Positions 31,756 through 44,007 of a DNA stretch of 64,000 nt are shown here, piece by piece (position 1 is the stretch's first letter; every line of letters starts with the position of its first letter). Location of the stretch: the NCBI GenBank assembly GCA_949126835.1, contig OX421509.1, positions 10,823,420 through 10,887,419 of the forward strand, read 5' to 3'. Below the pieces are notes generated by a model. The model was not told where the DNA came from. It searched no databases and was given only the letters and a program-made list of their open reading frames with translations. A program made the translations under genes and the position numbers. Source of the stretch: Anisus vortex (taxonomy: Eukaryota > Mollusca > Gastropoda > Planorbidae).

Positions 31756-32379
31756 TAATATAATATAAATATGCAAACTTAGACGTCATTTGCTTTTGAG
31801 TTGGATATTGATTCAGTGTAAAAATGTAAATATTTACTTTACTTTGATTGGCTAATAAGTCAAGAAATACAAACACATAATAAAAGAATTAACATAATTT
31901 TCATTGGCTTTTGAATCAAACATAATCTAAACATAACATTTTTTAGATGAACTCTTTTGCTAAAACACAAATGGACTATAATATAGTTTTTTTACCAACC
32001 TCGGCAGTCATCCCTAGCAGTAATGTAGTCAACTTGGTTGGTAGACTCCCACACACATGCTGTAACCGAACCACTGGTTACAAGTTTGAAGCCAGCTTTT
32101 GTATTACATGTAAAATAAAGGTCGCCAGTTGTGCCTGTACTTGTATTGGATGCTTTACAATTTCCTAGAATGCATTTTAATATATATATATATAAATTAT
32201 AATAATATTTTATTGAAAATCTCCTTCTGTTCAGAAAACTTACTATACTTATTAGTAAATAAAAATTAGATACGGCTAGTTTTTTTGCGGATTTTATCAA
32301 TTAAAAAATATATTAACGTGAAAAATAGCAAATTTAGTTTAACATTTTATAGGAAAAAAAAAGGAAAGACATAATAATT

Positions 32380-34060
32380 CGTCAGTAATATTTGTTATAA
32401 TATTACAAAACAAAACTTGTTTGGCATCACTATTGAATTAATGTGGAAACATTTTGTTTCATTAAAGGGAGATAATAAAACCGTTTTATTTGAGCTAATA
32501 TTTCTATTATTTTTGTGTGTTTTTTTTATATACAAAAATTAATGGCTTAAAATATATAAAATAGGGAGCGCTGACATTCCTGGGCGCGATTGGGGGGCGA
32601 TACATACGTACCTGCTATAATTTCAACAACTCAGCTATTTGAATCGATTAGTTTTTGGATAAAATATGATGTAAACGCAAGTGCTGCTAAATATCTGATA
32701 TCCCCCAACATTAGGCATACACATTATTAAACTAATAAGATATAGGAATCGCAATGACTTTTCGATGAATTAGGGGTCAGTATTTGGCAAATATAGTATG
32801 CGGCCTTCTGGTCCTATTGTTGGTTCACCGGCCTGTCAGCCCTGCTGACCGATCACTGTCGTCCTAACATATGCTAATATTAAAGATATTTTTGATCTTA
32901 GTTTTACCGAGATGTCCTTTATTTGCTTTTTGGTTAAAGTTTATCAGTCGTCATTAAGCGATATAGATTCGGAGTAATCATACAAACTGGGTAGTTTTTG
33001 TAATGCTTGAAAAAATACATATAAATTCTTTAGTCATATAATATTTATATAATTTTCAAATAAAATAATTTAACAGTTTGATCATTTCAGAGTTATAAAT
33101 GTTAGCCAATAATTTTTTATAAAAGAAAAAAAAAATACAGAAATATTAGCTCAAATGTAACGGGTTAATTATCTCCCTTTTATTAACAAATGTTTCCACA
33201 TTTGATTCAAAATTGATGCCCAAAAAGTTATGTTTTGTAATATAACAAATATTACTTTTTTTTTTTTATTTATATACAACATTATGGTATTCAAAACAAG
33301 ATTTAATTATTAGAGGATTAAAATAATTTACGTTAAACAGTTGTAAATAAACATTTTCTGCATTAAATGTTTTGTCCATTTAAGGAGTTTATATTTTAAA
33401 CATTAATAATTACAGAAATAAGGCCTACATGATATAGATCTAGTGGTATTAAATAAGTCTCCTATATTTATAAAATTATTAATACAAATAAATTTGTTTT
33501 AGAATTATTTATAGGCCTATTTATGTTTAATTAAAATTAAGTTGCGGGGCGGTGAGCGGAAAAAGATTGTATTAGGGGCAATGAGCCGAAAAAAGTTGAG
33601 AACCTATGTTCTAAACAATATAATTGCAGCTGTCCATATGTCACAAACAAATTAAATTACATCACAGTAAAACTGAGATCAAAATATCATAAATCGTCAT
33701 ATAAATATATATATCATAAATATTAGCATAATATGTTAGGGATAGAACCTACGACGTGTCCGTTGACAGTCCGGTGAACTAACATTAGGATCAGCCGGCA
33801 AAACTGACCATACTTATCTAATAATGACCCCTACTTATTCGAAAACTCATTCCGATTCCTATTTCTTATTAGTATAATAATATGTAGACCTACTGTTTGG
33901 GGATTTCAAATATTTAGCAGCACTTGCATTTCATCCAAAAACGAATCGATTCAAATAGCTGAGGTGTTCAAATTATATCAGGTACATTAGTACCGCCCAC
34001 TTGCCCTTCACCGCCCCCAAATCGCCTCCGGGAACGTCAGCGCCCCCTAAAGCTTCTCAC
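32380..34060. repeat. Two pairs of inverted repeats in intron 2 of gene C
   Basis: Segment 32380-32560 recurs inverted at about 33100-33255 (attagctcaaat, ttatctccctttaatg, tgtttccacatt). Segment 32565-32920 recurs inverted at about 33720-34055 (aactcagctatttgaatcga, gcaagtgctgctaaatat, ggttcaccgg). The order of the inverse copies is not that of one simple palindrome. Confidence 0.7.
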
Positions 34061-34149
34061 CGCACCTCGGGGGGGTGATAACTCCCCCGTGGAGAACACA
34101 TGTTCTAGAGTATTCTAGATGATCGAAGAAACGTTGTGTGAACTTTGTA

Positions 34150-34290
34150 TCTTATCTTATATATTACAGTCGCTCTTTCTATGAAGAAGATTAATGCGTC
34201 TTGAATCTTTATTAATGTTTTAAATGATGTCAAGTTACTGGTTTTTCTAGTTTGTTCAGGCAACCCATTCTATTCCTTATGTTTTAAACT
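34150..34290 (+). mobile_element. Dispersed repeat family R1 copy
   Basis: tatattacagtcgctctttc, ttaatgttttaaatgatgtc, ggcaacccattct; matches 40595-40775 and 43165-43345. Lies just 3' of exon 2 of gene C on the plus map. Confidence 0.6.
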
Positions 34291-34944
34291 TCACGAGGTG
34301 CACAAGCGACAATGGATGGACGTACATAAACAAAACTTCAACTCACCCATGTCGCATCGCTGTAGCTTTTTGTTGAATGAATAACACACACAGTTTTGAC
34401 TGACACACTTGATGGAACATTCACTGATGCTTGTTGCTTGGTCAGATGTTGAAGTGTTGAGAATGGCATTGTCGGGTTCTTCTACTTTATAGAATACGGA
34501 TGAATACACTTTTGCTTCAGCTGTAACAGATTTAAAAACAAGTTTTAATGATTTTTAAATATTATGCTGGTGATGACTGTCTATATTTAATGAAAATGTG
34601 CAAAAATTCAATATAGGTTTAAGTGCAGGGGAGCGAGAGTGTGGTTTTTGTTTATTTATTATATCTATATTATTTAGACCATAATAATGACTTAACGTAT
34701 ATAAATATAATTAGAAAACAAAACTGTCATGGAAACGGTGGCCATCTTGTTTTTTTTTTTGTTTTTTTTTAAATTAGTATTTTTTAACTTGAATGAAAAA
34801 TGCTAGTTCTTTATAATTTATTTAAATTTACAATAAATGGTTGAATTATTCTATAGAACTTTGAGGATGAATAAACTCCTGGTTCAGACGCAAATGCTAA
34901 TGAAAATAAAGTATACAAATATTGTAAGGTCGTAAATAATATAC

Positions 34945-35480
34945 AAGCTAAAATTTATTGCCCGGCGTAGCCCGGTTAAAAAAAAATTAATTAGGCTCGT
35001 ATAAACTACAGATAAACATTTCATAAACTGCAATGAGCAGAAAGCTATAGATCTAATAATTAAAAAAAAAACATAATAAGTTATTATTATTTTATATATT
35101 TATTAAATATTGTTATCGGGTTAAAAATAGGCAAGTCTTTTTTTATTGAGAATCGAACACACTTCTCTCGCATGCGGGTAAAATATACTTTTTTAGATCT
35201 TATTTACTGTAAACAGTGCAGAAAAATTCTTTACATTTAAAAAGTAATATTAATGGACATTTCTTTTTATAAACGTAGAAACAAAAAGTAAGCTGACAGT
35301 GGGGAATCGAGCCCAGGTCACCCGCATGGCAGTCGGAGACGCTAACCACTCAGCTAGGGAAAACGCATGCTCAAAAGAGAGATCGCAAAAGTATAATATG
35401 AGACAATAAGGTCACGTGTCTTTAAATTAAACAATGGGGATCGGGAATCCACACACACAGTCTACTCTATATATACATAT
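34945..35480 (-). mobile_element. tRNA-derived SINE (family B), minus copy
   Basis: On minus: gatcccc head, cttattgtctcatattatac, box A tagctgagtggttagcg, box B gggctcgattccc, an AT-rich body, and a tail aaccgggctacgccgggcaa at 34960-34980. Confidence 0.65.
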
Positions 35481-35814
35481 AAATAAATAAATATGAGACT
35501 TATATTTATATACATATATACACTTATACACTTATATACATATAATATGTTCATTTCAATATACATTTTTCTTTCAGTCTTTTGTTCCTTTTATCAATCC
35601 ATTTAACCATTGACTAGCCATATTTACCAATAAGTTTATTTAGTGTTGGAATGAATTGTGTACTGTGACTCTACCCAGTCAAATATTTTTTTTTTCGTCT
35701 GTCTCATCCTCTCCTTTATTCACTCTCTTTATTATCTCTTTTTATATATCTATATATATAAAAAGACAGTGTTAAGCCCCGCGAGGATCCCCCTTGGTCA
35801 ATTTGAAAACACGT

Positions 35815-36185
35815 GTGTCACTGACCTATCTAGGCCTAGCCCAATATACCGTCTAATAATTTTTCACATCTGACATGTGTCTTCGATAGCTCAGTGGTAA
35901 ACGTAGTGGACTGCTATACGGGCGACCAGGGTTCGATTCTCCAGTTAGACTATACTTTTTTTTTTTCGACAATTAATTTTTCAAACTTTTAAAAACAAAA
36001 GACATTGTAAATTTTGTTAAATAAAAATATTTGACTATTTTTTTTACCCAATTACAATATTTTTTTACTTTCCTAAAAGTATTCAGTAAGTGTAGTTTAT
36101 AAATTTGTTATCTGCGCCCCAGACAGTCCTTTTTTTTTTCACCCGGGCAACGCCGGGCAATGTAGCTTGTATATATATATATAAT
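35815..36185 (+). mobile_element. tRNA-derived SINE (family B-like), plus copy
   Basis: Head with box A atagctcagtggtaaacg and box B gggttcgattctcc (35887-35942), AT-rich body, tail cccgggcaacgccgggcaat followed by (TA)n at 36134-36182. Confidence 0.65.
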
Positions 36186-36658
36186 TTAATATAAATTATA
36201 AGCTTGTGTAAAAATGTTTTGTTTACTGAGCCATTGGGAATTATAAAATTACATATAATAATTATTCTATTTGTATTGCCCTGCCAACAAACATAATGTG
36301 AGCTCAGAGCGCATTTAACATTGATCAACAAACATGAATATAATTATCTAGGGTCATAAATATAAAGCTAATTAATAATCTTAAAACTTTACAAACATAG
36401 GACAAAGAAAAAAAATGAAGCGTTAACCGAATCAATATTAAAGTAAAACAGCAGATGTCTAAAATTGTTTATCTAGCTATACTATATCTGACTTATTTAT
36501 TAAAGAAAAGTGTCTATTTATTAGGTATTTAAAATTTATCGTCGTTAAATAGATAGCGAAAGAGAGACATATATAGATAGTCAGTAAAACAGATATAAAG
36601 ATAGATAAATAAAGAAACAGAAGATAGAAATAAAGATCAGATTTAAGTTTCGTAAATC

Positions 36659-36911
36659 CAGTGCTTTTTTAGTGACGGTACGCATCGGTACGGCGTACCG
36701 GCACCTTTTTCAATGTGGGGAAATAATAATCATTTTTCTTGTATTTTAACGTTTATTATTAATTTATTTATTAATTTGTTAAAATTGAATTAGAATCTAT
36801 GTTAAAATTGCGCGCAATAAGAATTAAAATATGAAATGCGAATCTGCTTTAAAAGTTAGGCAATCCATCACTGAGTACAGGCACCTATTTTTTTAACAAA
36901 AAAAAGCACTG
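36659..36911 (-). mobile_element. hAT MITE in intron 1 of gene C
   Basis: CAGTGCTTTTTTAG ... AAAAAAAGCACTG with a perfect 8-bp duplication cgtaaatc (36651-36658 and 36912-36919). It is an inverted relative of 28541-28789. Its edge is about 26 bp from the exon 1 donor. Confidence 0.9.
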
Positions 36912-37119
36912 CGTAAATCTATATGCTATGTAGTTACCCAGACACAGCAACGTAATCCAGCAGAAGAATCTAACTCTAAACTTAGTATCTGACATTTTCA
37001 GACTTTCTTCAAACGCCAATAGCTGAGGCCAAGAAAGAACTGCAAGTCTTCACAAAGGTCTTGATAGAAGAGTATTTCTGGAATGATACATATTTAATGA
37101 AAATTTCTGGGATTTTATT

Positions 37120-37240
37120 GATCATAGACGTTTAATTATCTTTATCTATTACAGCGGATCCTATCAAGTACAGAAGACTCATTGTTTCATTGTGAGGATG
37201 GGTAAGATGAGTCTCTTTCGATTATGTAGCGCAATAATCG
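37120..37240 (-). promoter_or_regulatory. Diverged upstream block of lectin gene C
   Basis: gaggatgggtaagatgagtc and gattatgtagcgcaataa correspond to the blocks upstream of genes A and B; the proximal part is less alike. Confidence 0.25.
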
Positions 37241-37279
37241 TAGTGGGTATTTTAAAATTGATTGTATACAAAAAGTAAA

Positions 37280-37378
37280 GTATCCCGTCGGACCGAATTG
37301 ATCCATGGGGCCGGTGAAGGAACGTACACTAGTTTATGTGGCCACGTCATACTAGGCGATTGTGTTGCCGGCACTACA
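37280..37378 (-). mobile_element. SINE family A, 3' fragment
   Basis: cgtcggaccgaattgatcca, ggccggtgaagga, tttatgtggccacgtcatac: inverse of the 3' third of the SINE at 52570-52865. Confidence 0.6.
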
Positions 37379-38099
37379 CAAATGTACCAATATCCCCCCC
37401 CCCCCCCTACATAGTGATTATATTTAAGATATTCTCATTTTTAAGTTACGACTGTTTATTTTCTCCTTTCTTATTAATTAACTTCTGCATCAAGATGTTA
37501 TTTTCTCATTTCGTCTTAACACACAAAACAAGGGCAAGGTCACTTAGGCTGCATTAGTTGACTCAATCCAGTTTAAACTAGTTATTGTCTAGACACCTCG
37601 TCTGCTATATTAAACCAATCGCTTGCTTTTGTTTCCCCGCGAAAGAGAGCATATGCAAATTTTATTTCCTAGAACGCGTCGCATTACAATGCGAGTGTTT
37701 TCATTGGATCCTGCACATTTAGCTGTTGTGACGTACATAGCGTTCTGTGCATCTTTTATTTCAGTTCAAGAACAACGTTCTTCGTGTACGGTTGCATTGT
37801 ATGTTTGTACTGTACATTGTATACTATGATCAGTTTTTCACTACATTTCTACTTTACAAGTTATTGCAAATTTTCTATTAAATTAAACAATTGAATCTTT
37901 ACAACTGAAGGACTTTGCATTGATTGTTTTACAAGATAAATAGAGTAATGTTGTTTCATCATACTTGCAGAGTTGTCGATAAATCTACCATCAGAGAGAT
38001 AGTAAAACCATGCCGGCCTCATTCAATCATATCCATAGAAACAGATGCTGCTAAGAATCTTTAAGGACGACCTTCCAGAATATTTGTAGATAGGACTTC

Positions 38100-38320
38100 A
38101 ACGTTACAACTCATACAGAGATGTGTTTAATGATATCATTACAGTCTCAAAAGGTCTCAGATTGAGATGGGTATCCTTTGTCTTAAAAAACTTTAAAAAA
38201 TCGCATGCAAAATGTAATAGACAACGTCTTTATGCCGCTATGTGGCTTTTCTTCTTCTTTTCTTCTCTGGAGGATTAAATATTCAATATGTTTTGGTGCC
38301 GCTAAGATCATGTCTGTAGT
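38100..38320. other. Upstream flank of gene C homologous to units A and B
   Basis: agagatgtgtttaatgatat, aatcgcatgcaaaatgtaat, caacgtctttatgccgc, gattaaatattcaatatg align with 10650-11175 in unit A, showing the duplication reaches at least this far right. Confidence 0.5.
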
Positions 38321-39079
38321 CTTCAGAGCATGTACAAGCTTCACTCGTTGACATCTAAGGGTTGTCTTTATGCACATTGATTAAAGAAGGGAAAGTATTA
38401 GGAAAAAGAAATGTTAACTAAATAAATAAATTGAGTTATTTCCCGCTAAGAATGGCCATAATATAGTAAATGCATTTGATAAGTGTTTTACATGATGTAA
38501 TAATTTTAATTGCGTTACAATGTTATAGGCCTATATATCTATGAGTATTGAATCGGCATATAATGTCACTGAATCTTCTCGACTACAATAACACGAAGAA
38601 GAAAAGAATACAACTAATTATATGGTTGATTTCATAAAAGAATATATTATTTTGTAATAATTACATTAATAGTTATTAATAGTAACATATTACATTGCTT
38701 GACGAAGTTAACAGGGGGAATAACTGCATAGTCAAAATAAATATTTTTGATTAAGTTATCTCCCTGGCTGTGGAAGGATATAATTAAGATTTCAATATAA
38801 AAAAAACAATAGCTTCCATTTGATTATGAAATTAAAAACAAGTTTTAAAATAAACACCTGATGTAAAAGTAGGCGCATATTTAAGAAAATTTTTGGTCAA
38901 GGTTATTTTTTAATATACGTAAAGTTCAAGAATTGAAAAAATGTGTACACATTTGAAGCGTTTGAAAACGGAACAAAATACAATGAATAATGTGTTAATT
39001 TAGAAATTAAAGAATCTTCATCTATACAGTAAATTATTGCATCAACTGTGTTTTGTCTTTAGTCTTGCATTTTGGTAAG

Positions 39080-39390
39080 GTTCTTGAGTTTAGTTTTAGG
39101 TTCTTCTTATAATTCTTTTCTGTTCCCTGTTCGTCGCATCGGGCCATGTGAGTTCTACGTAGCCGCTGCTGTAGCGGCATTGATTACGTCCCAGTTTATG
39201 TCAACAGAACCGAGGGTCATCGGCGATCGCTGTACGCCATGTTGTTTTAGGTTGTCCCTGTCCGAGTCGCCTTTTGGGCGGTCACCATCTGTGGTAGGGT
39301 AGCCAATGGTCAGGTTGGCGGAATGTGTGGGCGGTAAATTTGAGGCGACGTTCGTTGACCAGCGTCGATAGCGGGCGCGTTATCGTTAAT
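39080..39390. other. GC-rich island, possibly a transposon tail
   Basis: About 300 bp of raised GC in AT-rich DNA. The minus strand is open for about 75 codons (RPKGDSDRDNLKQHG, LGSVDINWDVINAATAA) with no start codon; the composition suggests the 3' end of a transposable element, unidentified. Confidence 0.3.
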
Positions 39391-39589
39391 CGATAAAATT
39401 CTTCATTTGTAACCCGGTCTCGATAAACTGCTAATCTAGAAAAAAAAAGAGAAGGCCATCATAAAAATGTTTGTTTTAAATTCTGAAATAGAATTTTGCA
39501 ATTTACTTTATTTGATTTTCTGGAACATTATTTAATATGTTTTACATTATTTTTTGCTATTTCAATTTTTATTTTATTTTTATTACATC

Positions 39590-40380
39590 TTATTAATTTC
39601 ACGCTCTATTACCTGGATCTTTTCTACATTAAGTGATTTAAACTTATCTGACCACGCCTTTTTGGGTTTTCTGACCACGCCTTTTTGGGTTTTCTGACCA
39701 CGCCTTTTTGGGTTTTCTGACCACGCATTTTTGGGTTTTCTGACCACGCCTTTTTGGGTTTTCTGACCACGCCTTTTGGGGTTTTCTGACCACGCCCTTT
39801 GTGGTTTTCTGACCACGCCTATTCGGGTTTTCTGACCACGCCTATTTGGGTTTTTCTACATTTAGTAATTTAATTTCATCTGACCACGCCTTTTTGGATT
39901 TTTCTACATTTAGTAATTTAATTTCATCTGACCACATTTTGGGGGGGTTTTCTACATTTAGTAATTTTATTTCATCTGACCACGCCTTTTTGGGTTTTTC
40001 TACATTTAGTAATTTAATTTCATCTGACCACGCCTTTTTGGGTTTTTCTACATTTAGTAATTTAATTTCATCTGACCACGGCTATTTGGGTTTTTCTACA
40101 TTGAGTAATTTAATTTCATCTGACCACGCCTATTTGGGTTTTTCTAAATTTAGTCATTTAATTTCATCTGACCACGCCTATTTGGGTTTTTCTACAATTA
40201 GTAATTTAATTTCATCTGACCACGCTATTTTGGGTTTTCTGACCATGCCTAATTGGGTTTTCTGACCACGCCTTTTGTGGTTTTCCGACCACGCCTATTA
40301 GGGTTTCGCTACATTTAGTGATTTAAACTTATCTGACCACGCCTATTTGGGTTTTCTGACCACGCCTATTAGGGTTTGAA
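39590..40380. repeat. Two-level minisatellite
   Basis: Outer parts (39645-39840, 40210-40380) consist of a 23-bp unit tctgaccacgcctttttggg + ttt. The middle (39840-40210) consists of seven longer units in which the same 23-bp core alternates with a tctacatttagtaatttaat spacer. Confidence 0.95.
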
Positions 40381-40594
40381 TATATTCACTTGCAATAAAC
40401 TCTTCGACTCTTTATAAATCGATCCTCTATGGAAATCATTAGAATGTATTAGTTAAAATGTGCACATTATGTCTAAAATACATCAGGCATTCTTCGTATT
40501 CTGATGTTAAACCCTCTTCAATACCCCACCACTCTGCTTTCTTCTTATTTTATACATTGCAGATATAGCAAGTGAATGTTTATTTTATAAAAGA

Positions 40595-40925
40595 GTTTAT
40601 ATTACATATTACAGACGCTCCTTCTATAAAGTCGATTACTGCGTCCTACGCACATTCGTAGTTTGAGTCTAGACCAGTATTTCTATTAATGTTTAAAATA
40701 ACGTTAAGTAAAAGGTTTTCCTGGTTTGTTCAGGCAACCCATTCCTTGCCCGGATCCCACTCGGGAAGAAAGAGTACTCATATACATTTGTTCTCGCATA
40801 AGGAATAAAACAAGTGTTTTTGTCTTTATGGTCATCTTAAAGAATTATATCCGTGTTCTTAGTTGTTTGTTTCTCCATGCTAAATGCACTCGGAGCTTAC
40901 ATTATGTTTATTGGCAGAGCTATAC
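40595..40925 (+). mobile_element. Dispersed repeat family R1 copy with LINE 3' UTR-like end
   Basis: acagacgctccttctataaa, ggttttcctggtttgttcag, ggcaacccattccttgccc, then aaagaattatatccgtgttc, which recurs after the LINE reverse transcriptase end at 25550. Family R1 may thus be part of a CR1/L2-type LINE. Confidence 0.55.
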
Positions 40926-40929
40926 AATA

Positions 40930-42270
40930 AAATTAGAATCATTATTATTACATGTTATTCATGTTATTTATTTTTTTATTCATTTACCTTAAAGCATTTT
41001 TTCTTTAAGCCTTTTTTAATGTAATAATTTAACTGATGGTGCCGAACGCAATAGGTTTTATTATTCAATTTTAACTTGTAATAAGCTCTCCACCTATTTT
41101 ATAAATTAGTTCTCTATGGAAATAATATTTGGATCTATTAGTCTGAATTCCCAGATCCTTTTCTAACAAGATACACCAGGCAATGTTTGTGTTAAGTATT
41201 CTGTTGTTTAAATCATCTACAACCCTAGCCCCGTTATCCTACTTCGTTCATGCAATTAAACAGCAGCTGGTCTGAATGTAGCTTATCGTAACTTAATAGT
41301 TTAAACCAATTAGCCTTTTGTGCGCCATTAGTTTCATGAATTTAACATTTTTCTAAAAACCAATAAAACTTTGAAATAAAAACATTGAAAAATAATTGTC
41401 AACATACATTTTTAAGCACTACTGAGCTTGTTTGTATGGAATATTATTATGCTATTATTAGGTTCTAAAACTAAAAGAAAAGAGACACTTTATCAATACT
41501 ATTAGGCTTATTGCTGTTGCTTTTTTTATTTCGCTATTATTTGCACTTCATTGCAACACCTTCCTTAATCCTTCTCACTTTCCAACCGAACACATTTGAC
41601 AGTTTAATACTAATCGATCTGAAAAAAGAAATTGCTATTGTGGAGCTCTAGCTGTGCTGTGTAGATTCACAATAGATTTCACGTGACAATTCTGAGTGAG
41701 TGAAGTTTGAGAAAAAGTCATACAAAGAAAAAAATTGATGTGTTATTCATAAATAGAACGGTTTGACTGTATCACCTTTAGCTAAATATTTGAATTGCGA
41801 TGAAGTTTCAACTTTTTAATTTTTCGCTGATCGAATTCTGTTATGGCAGGCTTTGTTTGGGAGTAGATTAAAAGGTTTTTCGATTAGTTTTTAATAAGAT
41901 AATCTCCCCCCACCCTTCTGTACTTCCCCCCCCCCCCATTTTATTCAAACACTCTTCCATCCCCTTAGCTAACAGACGCAAGAGATAATCCCTTGGAGTT
42001 CATGTGTAATGTGTAGGAGTTTTTTTTAAACCGTGACGCGATTCGTTTTTGCTTGAGAAAGCTTCAGGTAATAACTAATAAATAAATAAGACTATTTCAC
42101 ATATCAATTTTTTGTGTATTTATTAATGTGTACTGGTGTTAGTTCTCAAGGGAACGAAATGTGGTTAAGGCTATCAACTCATATCTGTTGACTAGTGTCT
42201 TAATGTTTACTTTATTAATTTTGTCCGTTCCTTGAAATATGTCTTTCCTTTTATTGTTCTCAGTGTAGTT
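40930..42270. other. No gene seen
   Basis: AT-rich with short poly-C runs near 41908-41938. No open frame with recognisable content, no clear repeat boundary. Confidence 0.5.
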
Positions 42271-42279
42271 GTTGTAAAG

Positions 42280-42486
42280 CAGGGGTCGGCAACGTTTTGA
42301 TAATAGTGTGCCAAAGTAGAATTTCTAATTCGTTCATCGTGCCAACAGCCTAAAATTCACCATGCGCCACTAAACAGTTTCATGTGGCAAAATCTTAAAT
42401 TGCTTTCTCTGATGGTCTACCACGAGCCATTGAAAATCATCCTTCGTGCCAAGTCTGGCACGCGTTCCGTATCTTGCCGAAGCCTG
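42280..42486. mobile_element. hAT MITE
   Basis: CAGGGGTCGGCAAC ... cttgccgaagcctg, with perfect 8-bp duplications ttgtaaag (42272-42279, 42487-42494). Same family as 24336 and 51599. Confidence 0.92.
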
Positions 42487-42852
42487 TTGTAAAGGATTGA
42501 AATGGTACAAGTTTAAATTTGACGAATGTTTGGGACTATGGCAAGATTCCTTCGAGAATGGTCTCCCAATAAATTTATACTTTTAAAAGGGTTTTGTGTT
42601 CTTTTTTATAAAAGGTCGAATCCTAATTTCTGAACCTACTTCTGGAAAAGTTCCACATACCTTAAGGTCCATAGATGACCTATAAGGCCAACATCTACTT
42701 CTGACGAGAGATCCAGCGTGTTTTGTTTCAATAAAGGTCACAAGGAAGCAGAAAACCCTTTTCTTAACCGCATTGCTAGGCAGGGCTTGATAGGAAGAAT
42801 CACTATGGTTTTTCTGTAGATTATCCTGAAGGACTGTCTTCGAAGCTGAAGA

Positions 42853-42943
42853 TGCCCAGCCTGCTCTACCCAGGATGCCTAACCTGCTCTGCCCAGGATG
42901 CCTAACCCGCTCTGCCCAGGATGCCTAACCTGCTCTGCCCAGC
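42853..42943. repeat. 23-bp tandem repeat, four copies
   Basis: Unit ccaggatgcctaacctgctc + tgc, with the outer copies slightly changed. Confidence 0.9.
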
Positions 42944-43164
42944 ATTGGTCTGAATACTATTGATGTGCGCCGGGAGGGGGGGGGTAATTAATTTGTAATA
43001 TGCAATAATTTGTACTGTCTTGGTAAGTATCTGGTCATTGCTGACCTAATTTTGTGGAGTTTGGTATACGTATTGAGCATCTCCGGTAGTAGTATGAGGC
43101 TCGCGTACTGTTTGTGCTTTTTGCCGATGTTCGTTTCTAGCCCAAATTATGTTAACATAATCAA

Positions 43165-43345
43165 TCTCGCTTCTTATATTATGTATTACAGACGCTCCAT
43201 CTATAAAGGAAATTAGTGCGTCTTACGCTCATCCGTGGTCCGATTCTAGTTTTGCCTTTTTTTATTAGTGTTTTAAATGTTGTTAAGTTACTGGTTTTCC
43301 TGTTTTTTTCAGGCAACCCATTCCATATCCGAATGCCACTATGTG
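43165..43345 (+). mobile_element. Dispersed repeat family R1 copy
   Basis: tattacagacgctccatcta, cttacgctcatccgtggtcc, ggcaacccattccatatccg. Confidence 0.6.
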
Positions 43346-43541
43346 GCATTAATATTAGTATTAATATTTTTTGTCCTTATGTTTATCTAAGCTTCCTGTG
43401 AGTCCTTTAAGATGCATGGCCGTCGTTTCCGTTGCCACTTAAGCTAGCTTAAACCAACGCCGTGGTTAGTTTTATGGTGGATAAAAACCTGAAGATTACC
43501 TTGCAGTTTTCTAAAGCAAAAAAAAAAACTTTAAGAAAAAA

Positions 43542-44007
43542 TTAGGATAGTTCAAAGTATAAATAAAGACGCTGAAGCAGCAGAATTATTTTTTTTATCA
43601 TACTATGACTCTTTGTGTTTGGTGGGCAGGGAACCTCATTACGGCTTACAATTTTAATGATATAGACCTTAACGTCGAATGTTGGCAGTAAATTGAGCTT
43701 CCTAACTTTTACGTAACATTCACATCCAGTTAAAGACAAAAGGCGTAAAATAAAGATTTTAATATCTACATAGCAGTGATGTGTGTGAATTACACTTCTG
43801 TCAATGTAACTTAGACATTTTTGTCAATATAGGTCTCCTGGCGCTAGAGTCTACTTCTGACTGGGTTGCATAGAGTTTTGTATCTGTAAAAATATCTTGG
43901 CATCTGACACAATCTTTCAACTCTACGTTTTCTTCAGTGATGTTGACGGCCGGAGTGATGCGCATGTCTGATATGTCAATTTTCGCTAATCCTTGTTGTT
44001 TGTACAA
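43542..44007 (-). other. Two adjacent short open stretches, possible coding relic
   Basis: On minus, 44007-43804 reads QGLAKIDISDMRITPAVN, VELKDCVRCQDIFTDT and ends in TGA; 43739-43545 reads LTGCECYVKVRKLNLLP and FDVKVYIIKIVSRNE. The second resembles netrin/TIMP-like modules only weakly. Neither has a clear ATG or splice site, and I do not claim a gene. Confidence 0.2.

Larger units (their letters stand above)
29220..36995 (-). pseudogene. PAN/apple-like + C-type lectin paralogue C, frameshifted
   Basis: Exons in coding order: 36995-36938 (signal peptide MSDTKFRV...LCLG), 34520-34347 (PAN/apple-like, ECSIKC, QNCVCY), 32164-32000, 31156-30976, 29350-29220. Splice sites are all still GT-AG. 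Exon 4 is 181 nt against 180 in A and B; the extra base lies in the ccaaagggg run near 31075-31085 and puts a TGA just after GRFE. The cysteine of the DTVCD segment is Leu (TILD), and the GPDN ligand motif of exon 5 is replaced by GILTNK with one extra codon. A mariner relic sits 15 bp upstream of the exon 4 acceptor and a hAT MITE 19 bp inside intron 1. An assembly homopolymer error could explain the frameshift alone, but not the lost motifs. Probably a pseudogene of the array. Confidence 0.75.

Noticed and set aside
35881..35945. Possible tRNA gene
   Set aside because: Boxes A and B are present but acceptor and anticodon stems do not pair; the following tail marks it as a SINE head.
39072..39302. 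76-codon plus frame in a GC-rich patch
   Set aside because: No domain, no ATG-supported gene structure; the opposite strand looks more like a transposon tail.
39846..40265. 139-codon frame in the 39.6-40.4 kb array
   Set aside because: Repeat-derived; no start context, no splice support, and both strands are equally open.
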